A stretch of DNA of 64,000 nt from Metaphire vulgaris (GCA_018105865.1 CM030863.1:313001-377000), one strand, 5' to 3'. Positions 1 to 12,382 are shown, numbered from the stretch's first letter. The notes: generated by a model from the letters alone, not told the origin. Numbers and translations are program-made.

Positions 1-555
1 GCACATAGACATAGCATAGCACACAGGTGCTAGACCACGACAGCGAAATAGCAATTCGAAAATCAATCACAGAATACGAAAGATGACGTCATAACACTTC
101 GAAAAGGATCGGTTCCAGTCATCGGATCCTCCTTCGATCCTCTTTTTCGATCCTCTTTTTCGTCGCCCTCAAAGTAAACAAAATATTCAGATCATAGAAG
201 ATCACGTGATGTCGCCTATAGGCCTAACGACGAAAACACGGCCACGCCCATCGTAGGCCTAAGGCCATAGGCCCACGCTAGGTCAATAGAGGCACACACC
301 TGAATATACAGGTAAGTTAAAAAAGGCTGTCTATTGTGGAGGCCTAAAATGATGTCACCTGTATATTTGTCAGTCTGTGCCTAAAGACTTTTTCCCGATG
401 ACGGTTAAAAGGGTTGAGGGTGGAAAGGGAGTCAGTGGACCCCGAAGGCTTTCAAAGTTTCAATAGATTTCCGCGCATGCGCGCTGCCGGTAGAGGCGCC
501 ACTGTCTGTCAGGCATTTAACGAAATCACTTAAAACGACTCCACTTTCGACTTAT

Positions 556-557
<2 letters not shown>

Positions 558-588
<31 letters not shown>

Positions 589-795
589 CCACCATCATGA
601 AAGCTGCTAGGAACCTGATGTGGGGTCCCTTGCTGTTAGATCCAAGTTTGAGACATCGCCTTTTGTTACAATTGATCTGCGGAGAAGGAGGAGAAGGAAG
701 AGGAGAAGGAAGAGGAGAAGGAAGAGGAGAAGGAAGAGAAGAAGGAAGAGGAGAAGGAAGAGAAGAAGGAAGAGAAGAAGGAAGAGAAGAAGGAG
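558..795. repeat. (ATC)n and GGAAGA-rich microsatellites
   Basis: About nine ATC units at 558-586 are followed by a purine-rich tract of GGAAGA/GGAGAA hexamers at 681-795. The open frames across it are Gly/Glu/Arg or Leu runs that come only from the repeat. Confidence 0.9.
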
Positions 796-1062
796 CGGTA
801 GAAGGACTACAACTCGCTCAGAAAGCGGATACATAAAGAGAATAGAGATTCGATAAATGACGAAATGTCACATAAATATCTTCAGAGAAGAAGATCGATT
901 CCATGGACGAATTAGAAGACGAGGACTCTCAGATGTCCTTCGTCATCCTCAATTTTCCCCTAAAACAACTGTGACGTCATCGTCCTGATGATCAAACACG
1001 AAATTGACTTTAATAATGTTTGTAATTCAACAATCATGGCCCGGGCTAACAACTGTGATGGG

Positions 1063-1067
1063 ATCAT

Positions 1068-1107
<40 letters not shown>
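1063..1107. repeat. (ATC)n(AGC)n compound microsatellite
   Basis: ATC triplets change directly into about seven AGC triplets. No coding context is visible on either side. Confidence 0.9.
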
Positions 1108-2223
1108 CTGTGAACGCCCTGTGTATGTGTGTTTATTTGTCTGTATCCTCCATGACTATTCTTCTTCTGTAGACGGATGCTTGGCTCGCATCGAATGTCC
1201 ATTCAGCACAACATTAGGGCCATTGTTTGCAGTTGCTAATGACTCGGAATTTATCTAGCGCCTCTTTAATCTGAGCAGAGCTCAGATGTCCAGCAGCAGA
1301 AACTGTTTGCACACAATGGCTGCTTGTTTATTTAATTATATTTTCCTTTTATCCTTGAAGCAGCGGCGTCTAAGCTAGCTGCCTTTAGAGCGCTCGTAGC
1401 ATGGTTTGCATCTCCGGCAAAGCCATTCAGAGACCGGAAGAGGCCGTTGGGGCGAAGTCCTTGCCTTGGGCACAGAACGTATCTCAGCCTATGTTTTGAT
1501 TCTAATCGACCGATGAATATCAGGATCACTGCCCCAGCTCCCCGAGCGCCAAGTGTCTCGGTCTTTATAAGGCTTCGTTATCACGTTAAAAAACACACAC
1601 ACACACAGGCTAAACAAAACGAGGAATGGTAGAGTGAGGAGGGGGTGTGGCTGTGTTGCCTAAAATCCTCCTCTGGCTTAATGATCTGTCAGAGGAAGTT
1701 TCGTGCTCGAAATGGAGTAATCGTTGTGTGTTCAGTTGAGCCAAAGGACAGTTCAATGGAGGGCGGAGGGGGGCGGAGGGGGCCAATCAACGCTGTTCAC
1801 TCAGTCGAATGTTTGTCATTCGGGGACTGTTCGTAACAAAGGAGGCGCCAAAATATAGCACTCAACAGAGCCTCAGTTATCTTAATTTATTTGCTTTAGC
1901 ACCTTATGGCCTAGCAAGTGCTAGAGTCTAAATGTAAAGGAGCCTTAATATTAATTTCTGGCTTAATCTGTAGTGTTGGTTTTTGAGTTTTTAATTGCCG
2001 GGGAGGGAGTCTGGTGCTCTGACCCCCCCCAGTTGTTGAGGTTCTGGGGTCCGTGTTTTTCGTTTTTACTCGTCCTCCTTCTCCCACTGAAGGTCGACAA
2101 ATATTTTTGTATGTTCCTAATTTGTGGTCGAGTTGTTTCAATGGAGCGTAACTTGTGGTGATACAATCTGTCGCTAGCGTCGTATGAGAGCACACAGAGT
2201 GTACGAATGCAAAGTGGTTGTAC

Positions 2224-2224
<1 letters not shown>

Positions 2225-2260
<36 letters not shown>
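2225..2260. repeat. (GT)18 microsatellite
   Basis: This is an uninterrupted run of GT dinucleotides. Confidence 0.95.
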
Positions 2261-2261
<1 letters not shown>

Positions 2262-2403
2262 GAGTGTACTCAGCTGTGGCTGTGAGTCTGTGACCGCCTT
2301 CAGAGTCGAGATGGTTTTATCGGTCGCCAGACAAACAGAGCCTCACTATAGCAGTCACTTCGACCGAATGTTTGTCTGTAAGAACGAAAACTATACAAAG
2401 ACA

Positions 2404-2455
<52 letters not shown>

Positions 2456-2729
2456 TGTGATTTTAAGTGGTTTAGGAGGCCAAGTAAGCCTGTGTGAAAA
2501 CCACTGATGTAACTCTCCTCAATCAGTAACCTAGTTTTCCGAGATAGCCTTTGAATCCGTTTACTGTTTCAACTGTCACTCCCACCTCTTCCAAACTATT
2601 CCATTTGTCCACAACCCTTGCACTAAAAAAATTCTTTCTTGGACCCACCCTCTGCTTAAACAATTTGCACTTGTGGCCTCTTGTGCCAATCAAAGGGGAT
2701 GTACGGTTGCTACAGACATGCGACTGCAA
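2404..2729 (-). mobile_element. 3' end of a non-LTR retrotransposon with (AAT)n tail
   Basis: Read on the minus strand, 2729-2523 encodes a 68-residue peptide containing RGHKCKLFKQRVGPRKNFFS followed by RVVDKWNSLEE and VNGFKGYLGK. This is the typical extreme C-terminus of reverse transcriptases of Jockey/CR1/RTE-type non-LTR elements (RGH..KL..., FF..RVV..WN.LP, V..FK..LD). A stop codon, a short 3' untranslated part and then a (AAT)n run at 2404-2454 follow, so the microsatellite is the element's tail. The rest of the element (endonuclease, RT core) is absent, as expected of a 5'-truncated copy. Four more tails of the same family occur in the window. Confidence 0.85.
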
Positions 2730-3116
2730 AGCCTTCTCCCTCTCCCCTCCCCTCCCCTCGGGAGCTATTCATAAACGCACTTTCAACATCAACAGACTTT
2801 TTGCCAAATGTCTAAATACTGATATTAGGCTTCATTATTCTGTTAAATGGCATCACTTTTAAACTAATCACTCAAGTTTTGTCTCGAAAATATCCAAAGT
2901 TAGATTCTCCTGTGTTCGTGCAATGCTCTTTCCCATTGTAAGGAGGCGCTCGGAGGATACCGCGATGTCTTCCTTTTCTTCAGAGTCCAATGTTGAGCGC
3001 CGAGTGGCAGTTGAGTCGTTTGTCGTTCACTTCACAGTCAGAGGCGACATTTCTGGACTTTGATTGTCTCGCGTTCGAACGTTTTGCTTACTTATTATAA
3101 AAATTCTACCAAAGTC

Positions 3117-4343
3117 ATGAGCAGCACCAGGGCAGGGAAGTCTGGTCTGGCGGCCGAAGCCCAGAAAAAGGTAGGAATCTCTAGAAATGCCATCTAAAGA
3201 AGAAGAGGAGGACATATGCAAGAGGCCATCTGTCGTCCGATTGGCCGCATCATGTCTGTTTTGCATAGGCCCTATATACATATTTATTCTTATCGGTTAA
3301 GCAGAAATGTTAGCGACTGTCATCTTGGAAATATGTGATTCTTTGTGTCTTGTTCTCCGGAATTCATACATTCTCGATTCTGTTTCTGACTTTGTCAATT
3401 GGGCTATTTTCGATCCTCTTAATTGTCTGCTAAAAGCGAGAGATATTTGACATTTGAAGTCATATAAGCTTCAGAATCAGCCACGAATTAGTTAAGTCTT
3501 CTACTCTAACAGAATCGACTCCGAGAAAATGTTACATTTTCCAAGGGTCTGGTACGAGGGGATGGTGGTCACAACCGAGCAGTTGTGACAAAATTCGGTC
3601 ATATATAGATATGTATATGTATACATAAGTATATATAAGTATATATAAGTATAAAATAAAAAATAAAATAGTATATATAAGTATATATATATATAAGTAT
3701 TATATAGCTTATCCATTGAGTCTGCTATATCGCTTTCCTTGTTCCTATACTGAGTTCGTAACTTAACTGCCTCCATTTAATCGCCAGCAGCGAATCTGAT
3801 GTCTGGTCGATGCATGGTCTGTGTGTTTCATTCAATTCCTAAGACTTTTTCCTTTGGCTGAGAATTCACAATCAACTGATTGAAATTCACGGCTGCTCAG
3901 ACACAGCGGCAACACAGCAGCAGAACAACCACATATGAAGGGTAATTGGGCAAACATAATAAAATTCTGCTCCATCATCTTCCCCCGGAACTGAACCGGG
4001 TTCTGCTGATAAGATAACTTGTTCCGTTCACTTCCCCTCACCAGCCTCTCCATCAGTCATTTTCGTAAAATCTACAGTGTACACCTATTGGCCTCGGCTA
4101 TTTCAAATTTAGGATAAGCCTCTACTTCCATATACTAATCAGAAGGCGCTACATTAATTGGCGGGATTTCACCTACTTACTTAGGGGGTGATGATGGTGA
4201 ATTGAAAATCTCTTTCAACTGCTTGTTGCACTGAACATTTGCTCAAAATCAAATTCACTCAAACCAACAAAACAGTTGAAAGGAATTTGCAGCGTGTTCT
4301 GTCACTCTGTGAGGAGAGGTAGGAGGAGGAGGAGAAAGATGAT

Positions 4344-4374
<31 letters not shown>

Positions 4375-6511
4375 TGAGTTCGTGATTTCCATAATGTTAA
4401 TCGTGATGCAAATATGTCGAGTGCTAGAGTCGATGGCCTATTACTGTTAGAGGCCTACGCTAGACGCACTCTGTATAAGGAGCAGCTAGTAATTATTATA
4501 GAATATGCGGTGGCAGCCTTCTACGCCGAGTCATTCGTTCATCACTCAGAGCAACCAGTGGAAGTGATGGGAGCCTGAGGTCGACCTGTGACCTTTGACC
4601 TGGGCGGCACCCCTTATAAGTGCAAATCCCAAACGACAATCAATAACAACATTCAAAAGCCCACCGCTGACGAAATAGACATACACACGCAGACAGACAG
4701 ACACAGAGACTAACACGTAGACAGGTACCTGCGAAGATACTGAAACGATAAATAACTCTTTCTAATAGTTACGAAATACTTTTGACGAGTCCTGTTCTCT
4801 CTTAATTGCGAACTATTTGAGGCCTATTTTCAAAAGCATCTGGTCCTTCTGGTCCTTAACCCCTTAACCGTGTATTTAACTGTAACTCAATGTAAAATGG
4901 GCGGATATATCCGGGATCCCCAGTTAAGGGGTTAATTGGAGGTCAGTCATGAGATTTAGTTGACAGCCAGTGATCGATGGATGCAGGGAGTCGTTGTTCT
5001 TTGCAGATCGAATCGAACTTTGACCCTGAAGAGGCTGTCCGATGTCTTCACTGGATCCAGTTGATTACGGGAACCGATCAGATCCCGAGCAGCGCCCAGT
5101 CGATCGACGGATCTCACGACGCCTTCCACCGGATCCTCTCAGACGGAAACGTTCTCTGCAAGTCAGTTGCAACGGAAGACGCAATTAGTATAACAATTAC
5201 AACGCCATCCATTATACCCCTCCCCCGTCAACTGCTCATAATTATGTAGCGCATTTAGTCAGTTATCATGAGGCACAAGAGTCTAACATAGACGAAAATA
5301 CATGTATCATGATTGACGTCATCGTCTTTTGTGTCTCTAGGTTGATTGATACTCTCCTGCCGGGTAAGATCAACTGGGGTGACAAGACGTTCCAACCGGC
5401 GAAGATCGAAGCGATGAAGATCATGAGGGAGAGAGAACGCATCGCCATGTTCACGAAACTCGTCCAGGAGTACGGCGTCTCGGACACGGCCACCTTCCCC
5501 ACCGAGTCCCTGCACGAGAAGGGCGCGCTCAACCTCGCACAGGTGTGCACCTGCATACGGACACTTGGCATTGAGGTAGGAACCTTAGAAAGGCTCAGGT
5601 AGGCCTACTGTCCCACTGCTACCCAATATTCGACATCTAATTGGGGAGGGGGGTGAAGGGGAGGCGCCCATTGAAACCCTTACCCTGACTCTGAGGCGAT
5701 GTGAACCATATACTGTTGTGACGTCACTGTTTCAGTGCATTTCTCCGCATGACATCGCTAGAAGCCTTAAGATGAACAGAGGCCTGGCTTTCGTTCTATG
5801 TCGCTTCGAATGCTTTCTCTAAAGCAGGAAATGTTGTCTATTGTTGATTCAATTGCATGAGACACCAGAGCAGAGACCATAATTGTTGACGGGGAGGACG
5901 AGACTTTGCTCCTTTAGAAATTAGATCCTCCTCTTTTAGGCCTTTATGGCAATTATTTCGCATGATATCTTGCACAGCCAAATGCTAAAATCGAGACAGG
6001 GCCATTTAGACTCGGAGTGGGGGAGGCAGGGGCGGAGCTGTTTTTTTTTGGCTGGGTGGGTCTAATGCAATCTACACAACCAGGACCCAGCTCAGACTAC
6101 CCCTCCTCCCCCCCAAAAAAATCAAAATTTCTCTGCGGATTTGAACGATTTGCTTGGGTGCCTCTGCCCGAGGCTGGGTGGGTCAGGACCGGTCAGGACC
6201 CACCACCCCTAGCGCCGCCCCTGGGGGTAGCTCTGGACCACGTGGCTGTTGTGCCATCTGCGGCATCAAGAAATCAAAACGAATGAAGGTTTTAATCGTA
6301 GACGTTTTGTTTTAAATGCTAGGCTCAGAGCAAACCTGGCTACAGTGGTCCCGATGGTTACTGGCCTCGTAAGAGCGAGAAGAACGTTCGAGACTTCTCT
6401 GAGGACCAGTTGAAGGCCGGCCAGTCGGTGATCAGCCTCCAGTACGGAAGCACCAAGGGAGCGTCTCAGGCAGGAATGAACATCGGCAAATCCAGGTCCA
6501 TCATGGACTAA
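3117..6511 (+). CDS. Transgelin/calponin-family actin-binding protein
   Basis: Four exons join in frame: 3117-3170, 5007-5161, 5341-5575 and 6323-6511, giving 210 residues, about the usual size of transgelin or muscle protein 20. The start ATG at 3117 opens a short first exon (MSSTRAGKSG...) whose phase-0 donor AAG|GTAGGA fits the exon at 5007. Residues about 19-130 form one calponin-homology domain, with IESNFDPEEAVRCLHWI and LLPGKINWGD typical of the family. A single calponin-like repeat (YGSTKGASQAGM, near residue 189) sits just before the C-terminus. In this family the protein binds and bundles F-actin in the cytoplasm, often in muscle or contractile cells. Introns 1 and 3 carry MITEs. 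Which member of the family it is cannot be fixed, because calponin proper has three such repeats and this has one. Confidence 0.93.
4321..4374. repeat. GAG-rich purine repeat in intron 1
   Basis: AGG/GAG/GAT triplets form a purine tract inside intron 1 of the transgelin-like gene. Confidence 0.85.
4856..4935 (+). mobile_element. 80-bp TTAA-flanked MITE, copy 1
   Basis: The copy begins TTAACCCCTTAAC and ends GTTAAGGGGTTAA, so it has inverted termini bounded by TTAA. TTAA is the target site of piggyBac-type transposases. It is exactly 80 bp, as are the copies at 32367 and 60856. No coding capacity. Confidence 0.8.
6027..6223. mobile_element. hAT-like MITE (CAGGGGCGGAGC ends) in transgelin-like intron 3
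   Basis: Termini CAGGGGCGGAGCT and AGCGCCGCCCCTG are imperfect inverted repeats 197 bp apart. The interior is GC-rich and contains a duplicated GGTCAGGACC segment. Target duplication is not clean, so the superfamily call is by similarity to the other elements in this window. Confidence 0.6.
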
Positions 6512-6680
6512 GATGTCTATCATTCATGACTATAGTCTATATAGCGACGACCTTAGCTAACCGGAAGTGCCGTTCACAGCAGCGACACCTGCCGAATAGC
6601 AGGACAACGAACGGTTAGATGACGCTATAGATCGCAAAATCACGAGAGGCCTTAAAGTAGTTTATTTGATTGGAACACAA

Positions 6681-6752
<72 letters not shown>
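6681..6752. repeat. (AAT)24 microsatellite
   Basis: About 24 uninterrupted AAT units lie in the presumed 3' flank of the transgelin-like gene. No retrotransposon 3' body is visible beside it, unlike other AAT runs here. Confidence 0.95.
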
Positions 6753-7119
6753 TATTCAGATGCAGACGTGTTATCTACAGTAAGTCCTAAGACTTTGACT
6801 TCATGATTGCTTCCTACCTTGAAATAATAACACTTGTTTGGTTTCGTAATGCGTGTTAATTTCATGGCCTTTAGACACTTATTGGGGTTTGATCTCCCTT
6901 AAAGCTCCACTAGATTGAAAAATGCATTTAAACCTCTATTAGAAGAGAACATTGCTGTGTCTAACCCTAACCCTTTTAGCATAATTCTTATTACTTATAT
7001 TAATGTTCCAATCCAAGTACCATTTGCTGATAATATCTACGTGTATTATCTATCCAACACGACAATTTATTAAATAATCGTACAACAGTACAATATACTG
7101 TAGATTAATTCGGATTTTT

Positions 7120-7147
7120 GTGAGGGTCCGGACCCCAGGACCCTCAC
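7120..7147. repeat. Perfect 10-bp stem hairpin
   Basis: GTGAGGGTCC at 7120-7129 and GGACCCTCAC at 7138-7147 are exact reverse complements around an 8-base loop. It could be the end of a decayed transposon or a local stem-loop; nothing nearby identifies it. Confidence 0.6.
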
Positions 7148-7840
7148 GGGATCGACGCCTATGGTTCTGACGACTTCATAATTTTGAACCTCCAGCGAGG
7201 GGGATTTGAGAACAAAAACTAAAAATGTGGACCACACCAGAGAGCGTTTTTGTCCAGCGTGGGGGCTAATTTGAGAGACTCCCCATATATCGAATGCGAC
7301 TGAAAAGCGCTAACTGCATAGTATTCAGCTACAGTCAGGGCCATAAGGACTGAACAGCAGCAGGACGCTGCAGTTCAAAGCTTCAATTAATAAAACCCAA
7401 AATATGAACAAATAATCAACCAATATTAAATTCAGAAGCTCATTCAATCAAATAATTAACGCTATTAACACATCAAACGACCAGGTATAAAACTCGCGTA
7501 AAAGCTTCAATATAGGCATAGTGAACATGATAATGATAAAACTAATAGAAACCGGGTCTCAAACAGCCGAAGTATAAGGTCGGGGCTTGTATTACAAGTT
7601 TTACGGCATTTTCTTTGGTAATCATGGTCTAAAAATCTAGCAAAGATGGCAGTAAATAGGCTCAAACGATGACGTCTTTGCCAAAGCCAACAACCCTCAA
7701 TTACTTATTTCTATGCGAAATCCCCGTGCGCTAAAGATAGATTCAGCATAAATTTTATTGTAAACATTTTGGAAATTTGCGATTAAATATTAAGTAATCG
7801 ACGCGAACTTGCGTCTGAATCGATCGCTTTCATCGCCGAA

Positions 7841-10800
7841 ATGGCCGATAGTTTGCAGGACGAGTCGGGTCAGTGACAAAATAGAGCAGAGCTGCGTTGT
7901 TAATACATGATACTGATTTTTGTAGCGCCGCTTTGACTGAATGTGTATTGCAATGGTGGTTAGATTGTTAGAGAGAAGTAGCCGAGGGTTAAAATGGCCG
8001 AGGCTTTGATACTAAGAGTTGATTAAAACAGGGCTGGCCAATCGGCGGGCCGGATGTGGCCCGCAATCTGCTGCTAATTGGCGCCCGCAGGCATCTTTCT
8101 AAATACATTTTATTGGTCCTATTTATGCATACCCTGTTGATTAATAAGTAGGTCTTTTAGTTCCTGTGCTTAATTTAGTAAAATAGTAAATCTCAGCTGC
8201 TGTTTAATTGTAACTGTTACCAGTTACTACAGTTACGTTTGTTCCGTTTGTCGGCCGGATACCCTGGATTTGACCTGGATCTTTAGTGATTTGGATTTGG
8301 TGTGCCATCGGTTGATGCTCCTGTGCATTATGAAAGTGGCGCTATAAAAGTTTAAGATTAGATTAGATTAGATTACGTGACTGCAGTGACTGTCCCTACT
8401 TTTGAAACCAATATGCAAGGGGCAATAAAACAATGTGACCCTCCACAGGCTGATCAAAATTTAAAATAGTTCGCTTGTAGTAAAAGGTTGGCCACCCCTG
8501 GATTATTAAAGCATTTCTCAGACTGAAATTTCTCTCTGATTTTTAGTTGAAATTTGTTCAATAGCTTTTACTTACACTCCCATTTTACTTTGGCATCAGT
8601 GTTTCTAACCTACAGAGTATTACATCGCAAACGGGGAGAAAGGTGATGAGAATTTCAAATTCAGCATAGATGAGATAATTGTATTTCTAAATTGATCAGA
8701 TTATTTTTGTGAATTTTCATTCTTTATACATGTCTGTAACTTTTATGAAGGAAACGAACTTGAGACTTTAATTACAAAGGGAAAGGGTGGCGATGAGGAA
8801 GCACAGCTGAAAATTGGAAAGCATTATCTGCGCTTGGCCGAAGTGGAAGACAGCGCAGGAGAAAGTGCAACGCAGAGCGTCAGTTGGCTGATAAAGGCAT
8901 CTCGTCAGGGAAATAAAGAAGCAACAACTCTGTTGAACGAATGTTTGCAGAAGAAACTCGGTTAGCGCGACATTTTGCTCTAATGGCTGTGCATTCATTC
9001 GAGTGTTGTTTACTCATATTTCGGTCGTTTCAGTCGTTTATTTGTCATAATGTCATTTCGCTTTATTCCTTTGGTATTTTCAGTCATTGTCACCTCTCTA
9101 GTCAGACTCAAATTTATCTCGCATTCAACAGACTGCGTTTAATTTAGAGGAGTTAACATCATGGACTTTGATTGATTTTACATTGGTCTTAGTAACAGCT
9201 TCAAATGAAGTGACATTATGTGAGTTTACCAGTACATTGATTCATTCACTTGCAATTTTATATAAATTTTGATGATTCCAGTTTTGGAAAATCTTTAATG
9301 CTCTCCATTTGTCCATCAGTTGACAACCTCCCTGGTTTTTGTGATAGATTGTCCACTTTTCTACAATTCATAGAACTTTATGCAAAATTATTTAATATCA
9401 GATGATTTATTCGATCAAAGGGGAACTTGTCTGTACTCTTATATTATCTGTATATAGTTATAAATAGAGAATGTGGTGATTTGTTGACCTAATGTTAGGA
9501 GTTAATGAGACCAACTTGAATGACGTCACATGGTGTCTGAGTACTCCTGAGCTGGAGAAGCGAGCAAGGAAGGCGGCTCAGCAGCTCTTCAGAAAGATTA
9601 ATCCTTTCGGAGATAACAGCTCACAACTGTCAAAACAGGAATTTCTTGAGAGGATCTCGGAACTTTCGCAGAACAAAAGAGAGAAGAAAATCCTCGAAAA
9701 AGCAGGCAATTACAGACCTGTATTTTAAAGTAATTGACATCGTAATAGTCTTTGTCTTATTATCATGTCCAGGTCTTGAATTGCTCTTAGTTGCAGTACA
9801 ATTGTCAACTAAAGTGTGTTTCTTTTGGCGAAGAAGGCCATTCAGTTTTTTATTTGAGTTAATTTTTTATGTTTTCAGGAAAATCAGAAATTGTGTCTGA
9901 GCAAGACTTTGTTGATAAAGTCCTTCAAAGGTTGAAAGGTCAAGGTGGAATCTCACTGAATTTGTTACTCCAAAATGACATCGAATGGGAAGCATACAAC
10001 AATTCATCTTTCATTGTAAAGGTACAGCAGAGATATTTCCTCATCTCATCTCTTTATATTGATAAAATACACAATATTGATCTCATATGATAAGTAAACT
10101 AACTTTTATTTGAAGCATTTTTGAGTCAGCGTTTTGGGGGAATATCAAAGCTTTAGGGCTCTGATTTCTTTATTTGTACGTTGACCTAGGTTAGTGCTAG
10201 AAAAGGTCAAAGGGTTCAAGGCCAAGAATCATGAGGTCACTTGCTCCCAATTTCTAAATGGCATTCTTGATTTTTGTTTGTAGGTTTCTCGATACCCTGG
10301 TAAGACCATTGCGTGGGTGGTAGACAATGCCGTGGATACAGCCGGCAGCCAAGGGATGCTGTGGCTCAAGTCGTTGTTTCCTTTCAACCAGATCTACATG
10401 CTGGTTGTGCTCTTCATCTACAGCCTCATCTCGATTGACGCTGTGCTGTGGATCGTTCCCCTCATCGGCTTCTACGTCGCGATCTTTGCTCTCATCATCT
10501 CGACGATGCAGATGTTCTACAATCGCCGTAAACTCAACGACGTGAAAGTTCTTGCCGAAATGTTGGAACGATTCAACGAGACTTTCACGCAGGAGAGCGC
10601 AGAATCTGCGTACAGTTGGTCATCTCTGACGCCGTACGTCACTTTCTTTGTCTCTCTCATCTCTACGCTTCTCATGTTCTCTGCCGCCGACAAGACGTGG
10701 ATCCCGTGCTCTGAGTTGGTTCTCGTGTCCGCCGTTATCACCGTTGCTTGTTTCTTTGCACTGAGCGATAGTTATGATCATCTGGCCATGGCGTCGGTTC

Positions 10801-12092
10801 TTCTCGATAACATATCTACTCTTCCGACCGTGATAAAAGTCTTGCCTCGCGTTCCTCTGCTCTACGACGGATTGGAATTGATCACAAGGAGCGGCATTTC
10901 TTTGCCTCTTCTTCCTGGACTGTATTTTGAAATCGGAATTCCATCGGTTGCATATCTTGTTGTTCCATTGCTGTTTCTTCGGATGGCGATGCAGAAGTCG
11001 TGGAGTGGAACCTACCAGATCCTCATCCCTCATCTCGTCTGTTTCTTTTGGTGGCGAGTGACGGTGCTGTTCCTGCTCCAGTCGACTGCCGTTGGGCTTC
11101 TTCGTGCGTCTGTTGGTTGGGGCTTGTGCGTCATCCTGATGCCAGTTGTGGCAATTGGGTTTCTTCTGTGGATTGCGTATTATTTCTTTCAGATTTTCTC
11201 ATTTACAAATCTTCTGAGGGTTTTCACGACATTTTTGCTGATTGGGGCTGTGGCTGCTTTTGGCTATTGGTCTCGTGGTGGGTTTCACGTTGGCAGTTCA
11301 GTCAGCTCAAACAGTAAGACGGGAAAGGTCATTCTGGCTGTCATTCTTCTGCTGTCGTCTGTTCCTCTGGCATTTTACATTGTGCCAGAAGAGACCGTTA
11401 GTCAGCCGTACTACGTCCCTTATGAGTTGTACGCAGAGCACTGTGGGCCTTTGAAGTGGGAGGGGTCAAATGTTGCCGCTGTGATGGCCGAGTGTTCTCA
11501 TCTGACCCTTTCAAAGGTCAACTGGACTGGAACGGTGAAACAGATTACCGTGAAGCGTATTGAAAACCAGGCCGAGGGCATCATTGATGTGCTTCCCGGG
11601 TTCATCGGAACGTGGCTGAAGTGTACGTACGGAGAAGAATACCCTGCCGACTGTGAAACAGTCTCCACTGACGACAAGTTCTCGCAGGCGATCTGTGCGT
11701 TTAATCGCCAACAGGGTCGTACCTGTCACCTGAAAAACCTCAACAGGTACACTTTTGAGCTGTCCGTTGTGATGGTTGACCGGTCAGAGGTCAAGGTCGA
11801 AGCGTCGCACTGGTTTCAGGACGCAGTGTTCAGGATAAAGCCGATGGATCGGATTCTGTTTCGAGCGTACCTGACCAGTAACCTTGGCAATGTCAATCCA
11901 ATCTTAAAGCTGTACAACCTTCAATGTGAGACTTGTGAAGATCCCACGGCCATTTACAGTGGGACGATCTTCCAGCAGAGCGGCTGGAACGTCCTTGTAC
12001 AGGCCAGGAATGCTCTTCTCTCTGTTTGGAACTTCTTTTTAGACCCAATCCTTGTGTTCAAAACAGAAGAGGTTTCATCGTCCATGCTTTAA
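7841..12092 (+). CDS. WFS1: Wolframin, ER membrane protein
   Basis: Six exons join in frame: 7841-7868, 8616-8642, 8751-8960, 9499-9705, 9879-10021 and 10284-12092, giving 807 residues (human wolframin has 890). The N-terminal part carries the Sel1-like stretch around LKIGKHYLRLAEVEDS and WLIKASRQGNKEATTLL, then a helical segment (LEKRARKAAQQLF). The last exon alone encodes about nine membrane spans between residues 240 and 575 and a Cys-containing lumenal C-terminus. Motifs such as PCSELVLVSAVIT, LLRASVGWGL and LPGFIGTWLKC match the family closely. Wolframin resides in the ER and affects calcium handling and the unfolded-protein response. Exons 1 and 2 (28 and 27 nt) are tiny and were accepted because their phases fit exactly; they are the least certain part. 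Intron 4 must use a GC donor. Confidence 0.95.
8029..8500. mobile_element. hAT-type non-autonomous transposon in wolframin intron 1
   Basis: Termini CAGGGCTGGCCAAT and GGTTGGCCACCCCTG are the CAGGGGTGGCCAACC-type ends of hAT elements. The flanks GATTAAAA (8021-8028) and GATTATTA (8501-8508) are a slightly decayed 8-bp target duplication. The interior contains the phrase typical of decayed copies (GGGCCGGATGTGGCCCGCAA) and a nested SINE-like segment, but no transposase. Confidence 0.8.
8262..8375 (+). mobile_element. SINE-like 3' segment, copy 1
   Basis: The stretch TTGACCTGGATC...GATTTGGATTTGGTG...GTGGCGCTATAAAAG ending in (ATTAG)n matches 28262-28375, which ends in (ATTG)n. Shared body with different simple-repeat tails is what SINE 3' ends look like. 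It is nested in the hAT element at 8029-8500. Confidence 0.65.
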
Positions 12093-12382
12093 GTCTCTTC
12101 TCTCTTTCTCTCTTAGAGGCTTCGATTGCAACGTTTGAGTCGCTCTCTTTACTCGTCTTATGCTAGAGATGCTACTTTGTGCTTATTGTAGATCATTGCC
12201 TGTTTGAGTGAGCTTCTAAGATTTTCAGATTTCGTACGTTATGTTTGGATCTGAGTGTTTTAATAGACTTATATGGTAATGGATGGACTTTATCTGTTAT
12301 GACCAAGTTAACATAATAAGCTATTACCCAGTTTCTAGGTGTGGGCTTATTAATATTTTGGTGAATCTTATCAGTAGTAAAA

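Larger units (their letters stand above)
1..3116. other. Upstream non-coding region of the transgelin-like gene
   Basis: I find no convincing gene here apart from a retrotransposon remnant (2404-2729). It contains several microsatellites listed separately and TA-rich, GC-poor sequence. A CArG-like box (CTTTATAAGG, one mismatch to CC(A/T)6GG) lies near 1563-1572. Short open frames are generated by the simple repeats and show no splice-compatible partners. Confidence 0.6.
6512..7840. other. Intergenic spacer between transgelin-like gene and wolframin
   Basis: It holds the 3' UTR of the upstream gene, an uninterrupted (AAT)n run at 6681-6752 and a short hairpin at 7120-7147. No open frame with splice partners was found. 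Confidence 0.7.

Noticed and set aside
6955..6980. Interstitial CTAACCCTAACCC telomere motif
   Set aside because: Only two units are present, which is not enough to call a telomeric remnant.
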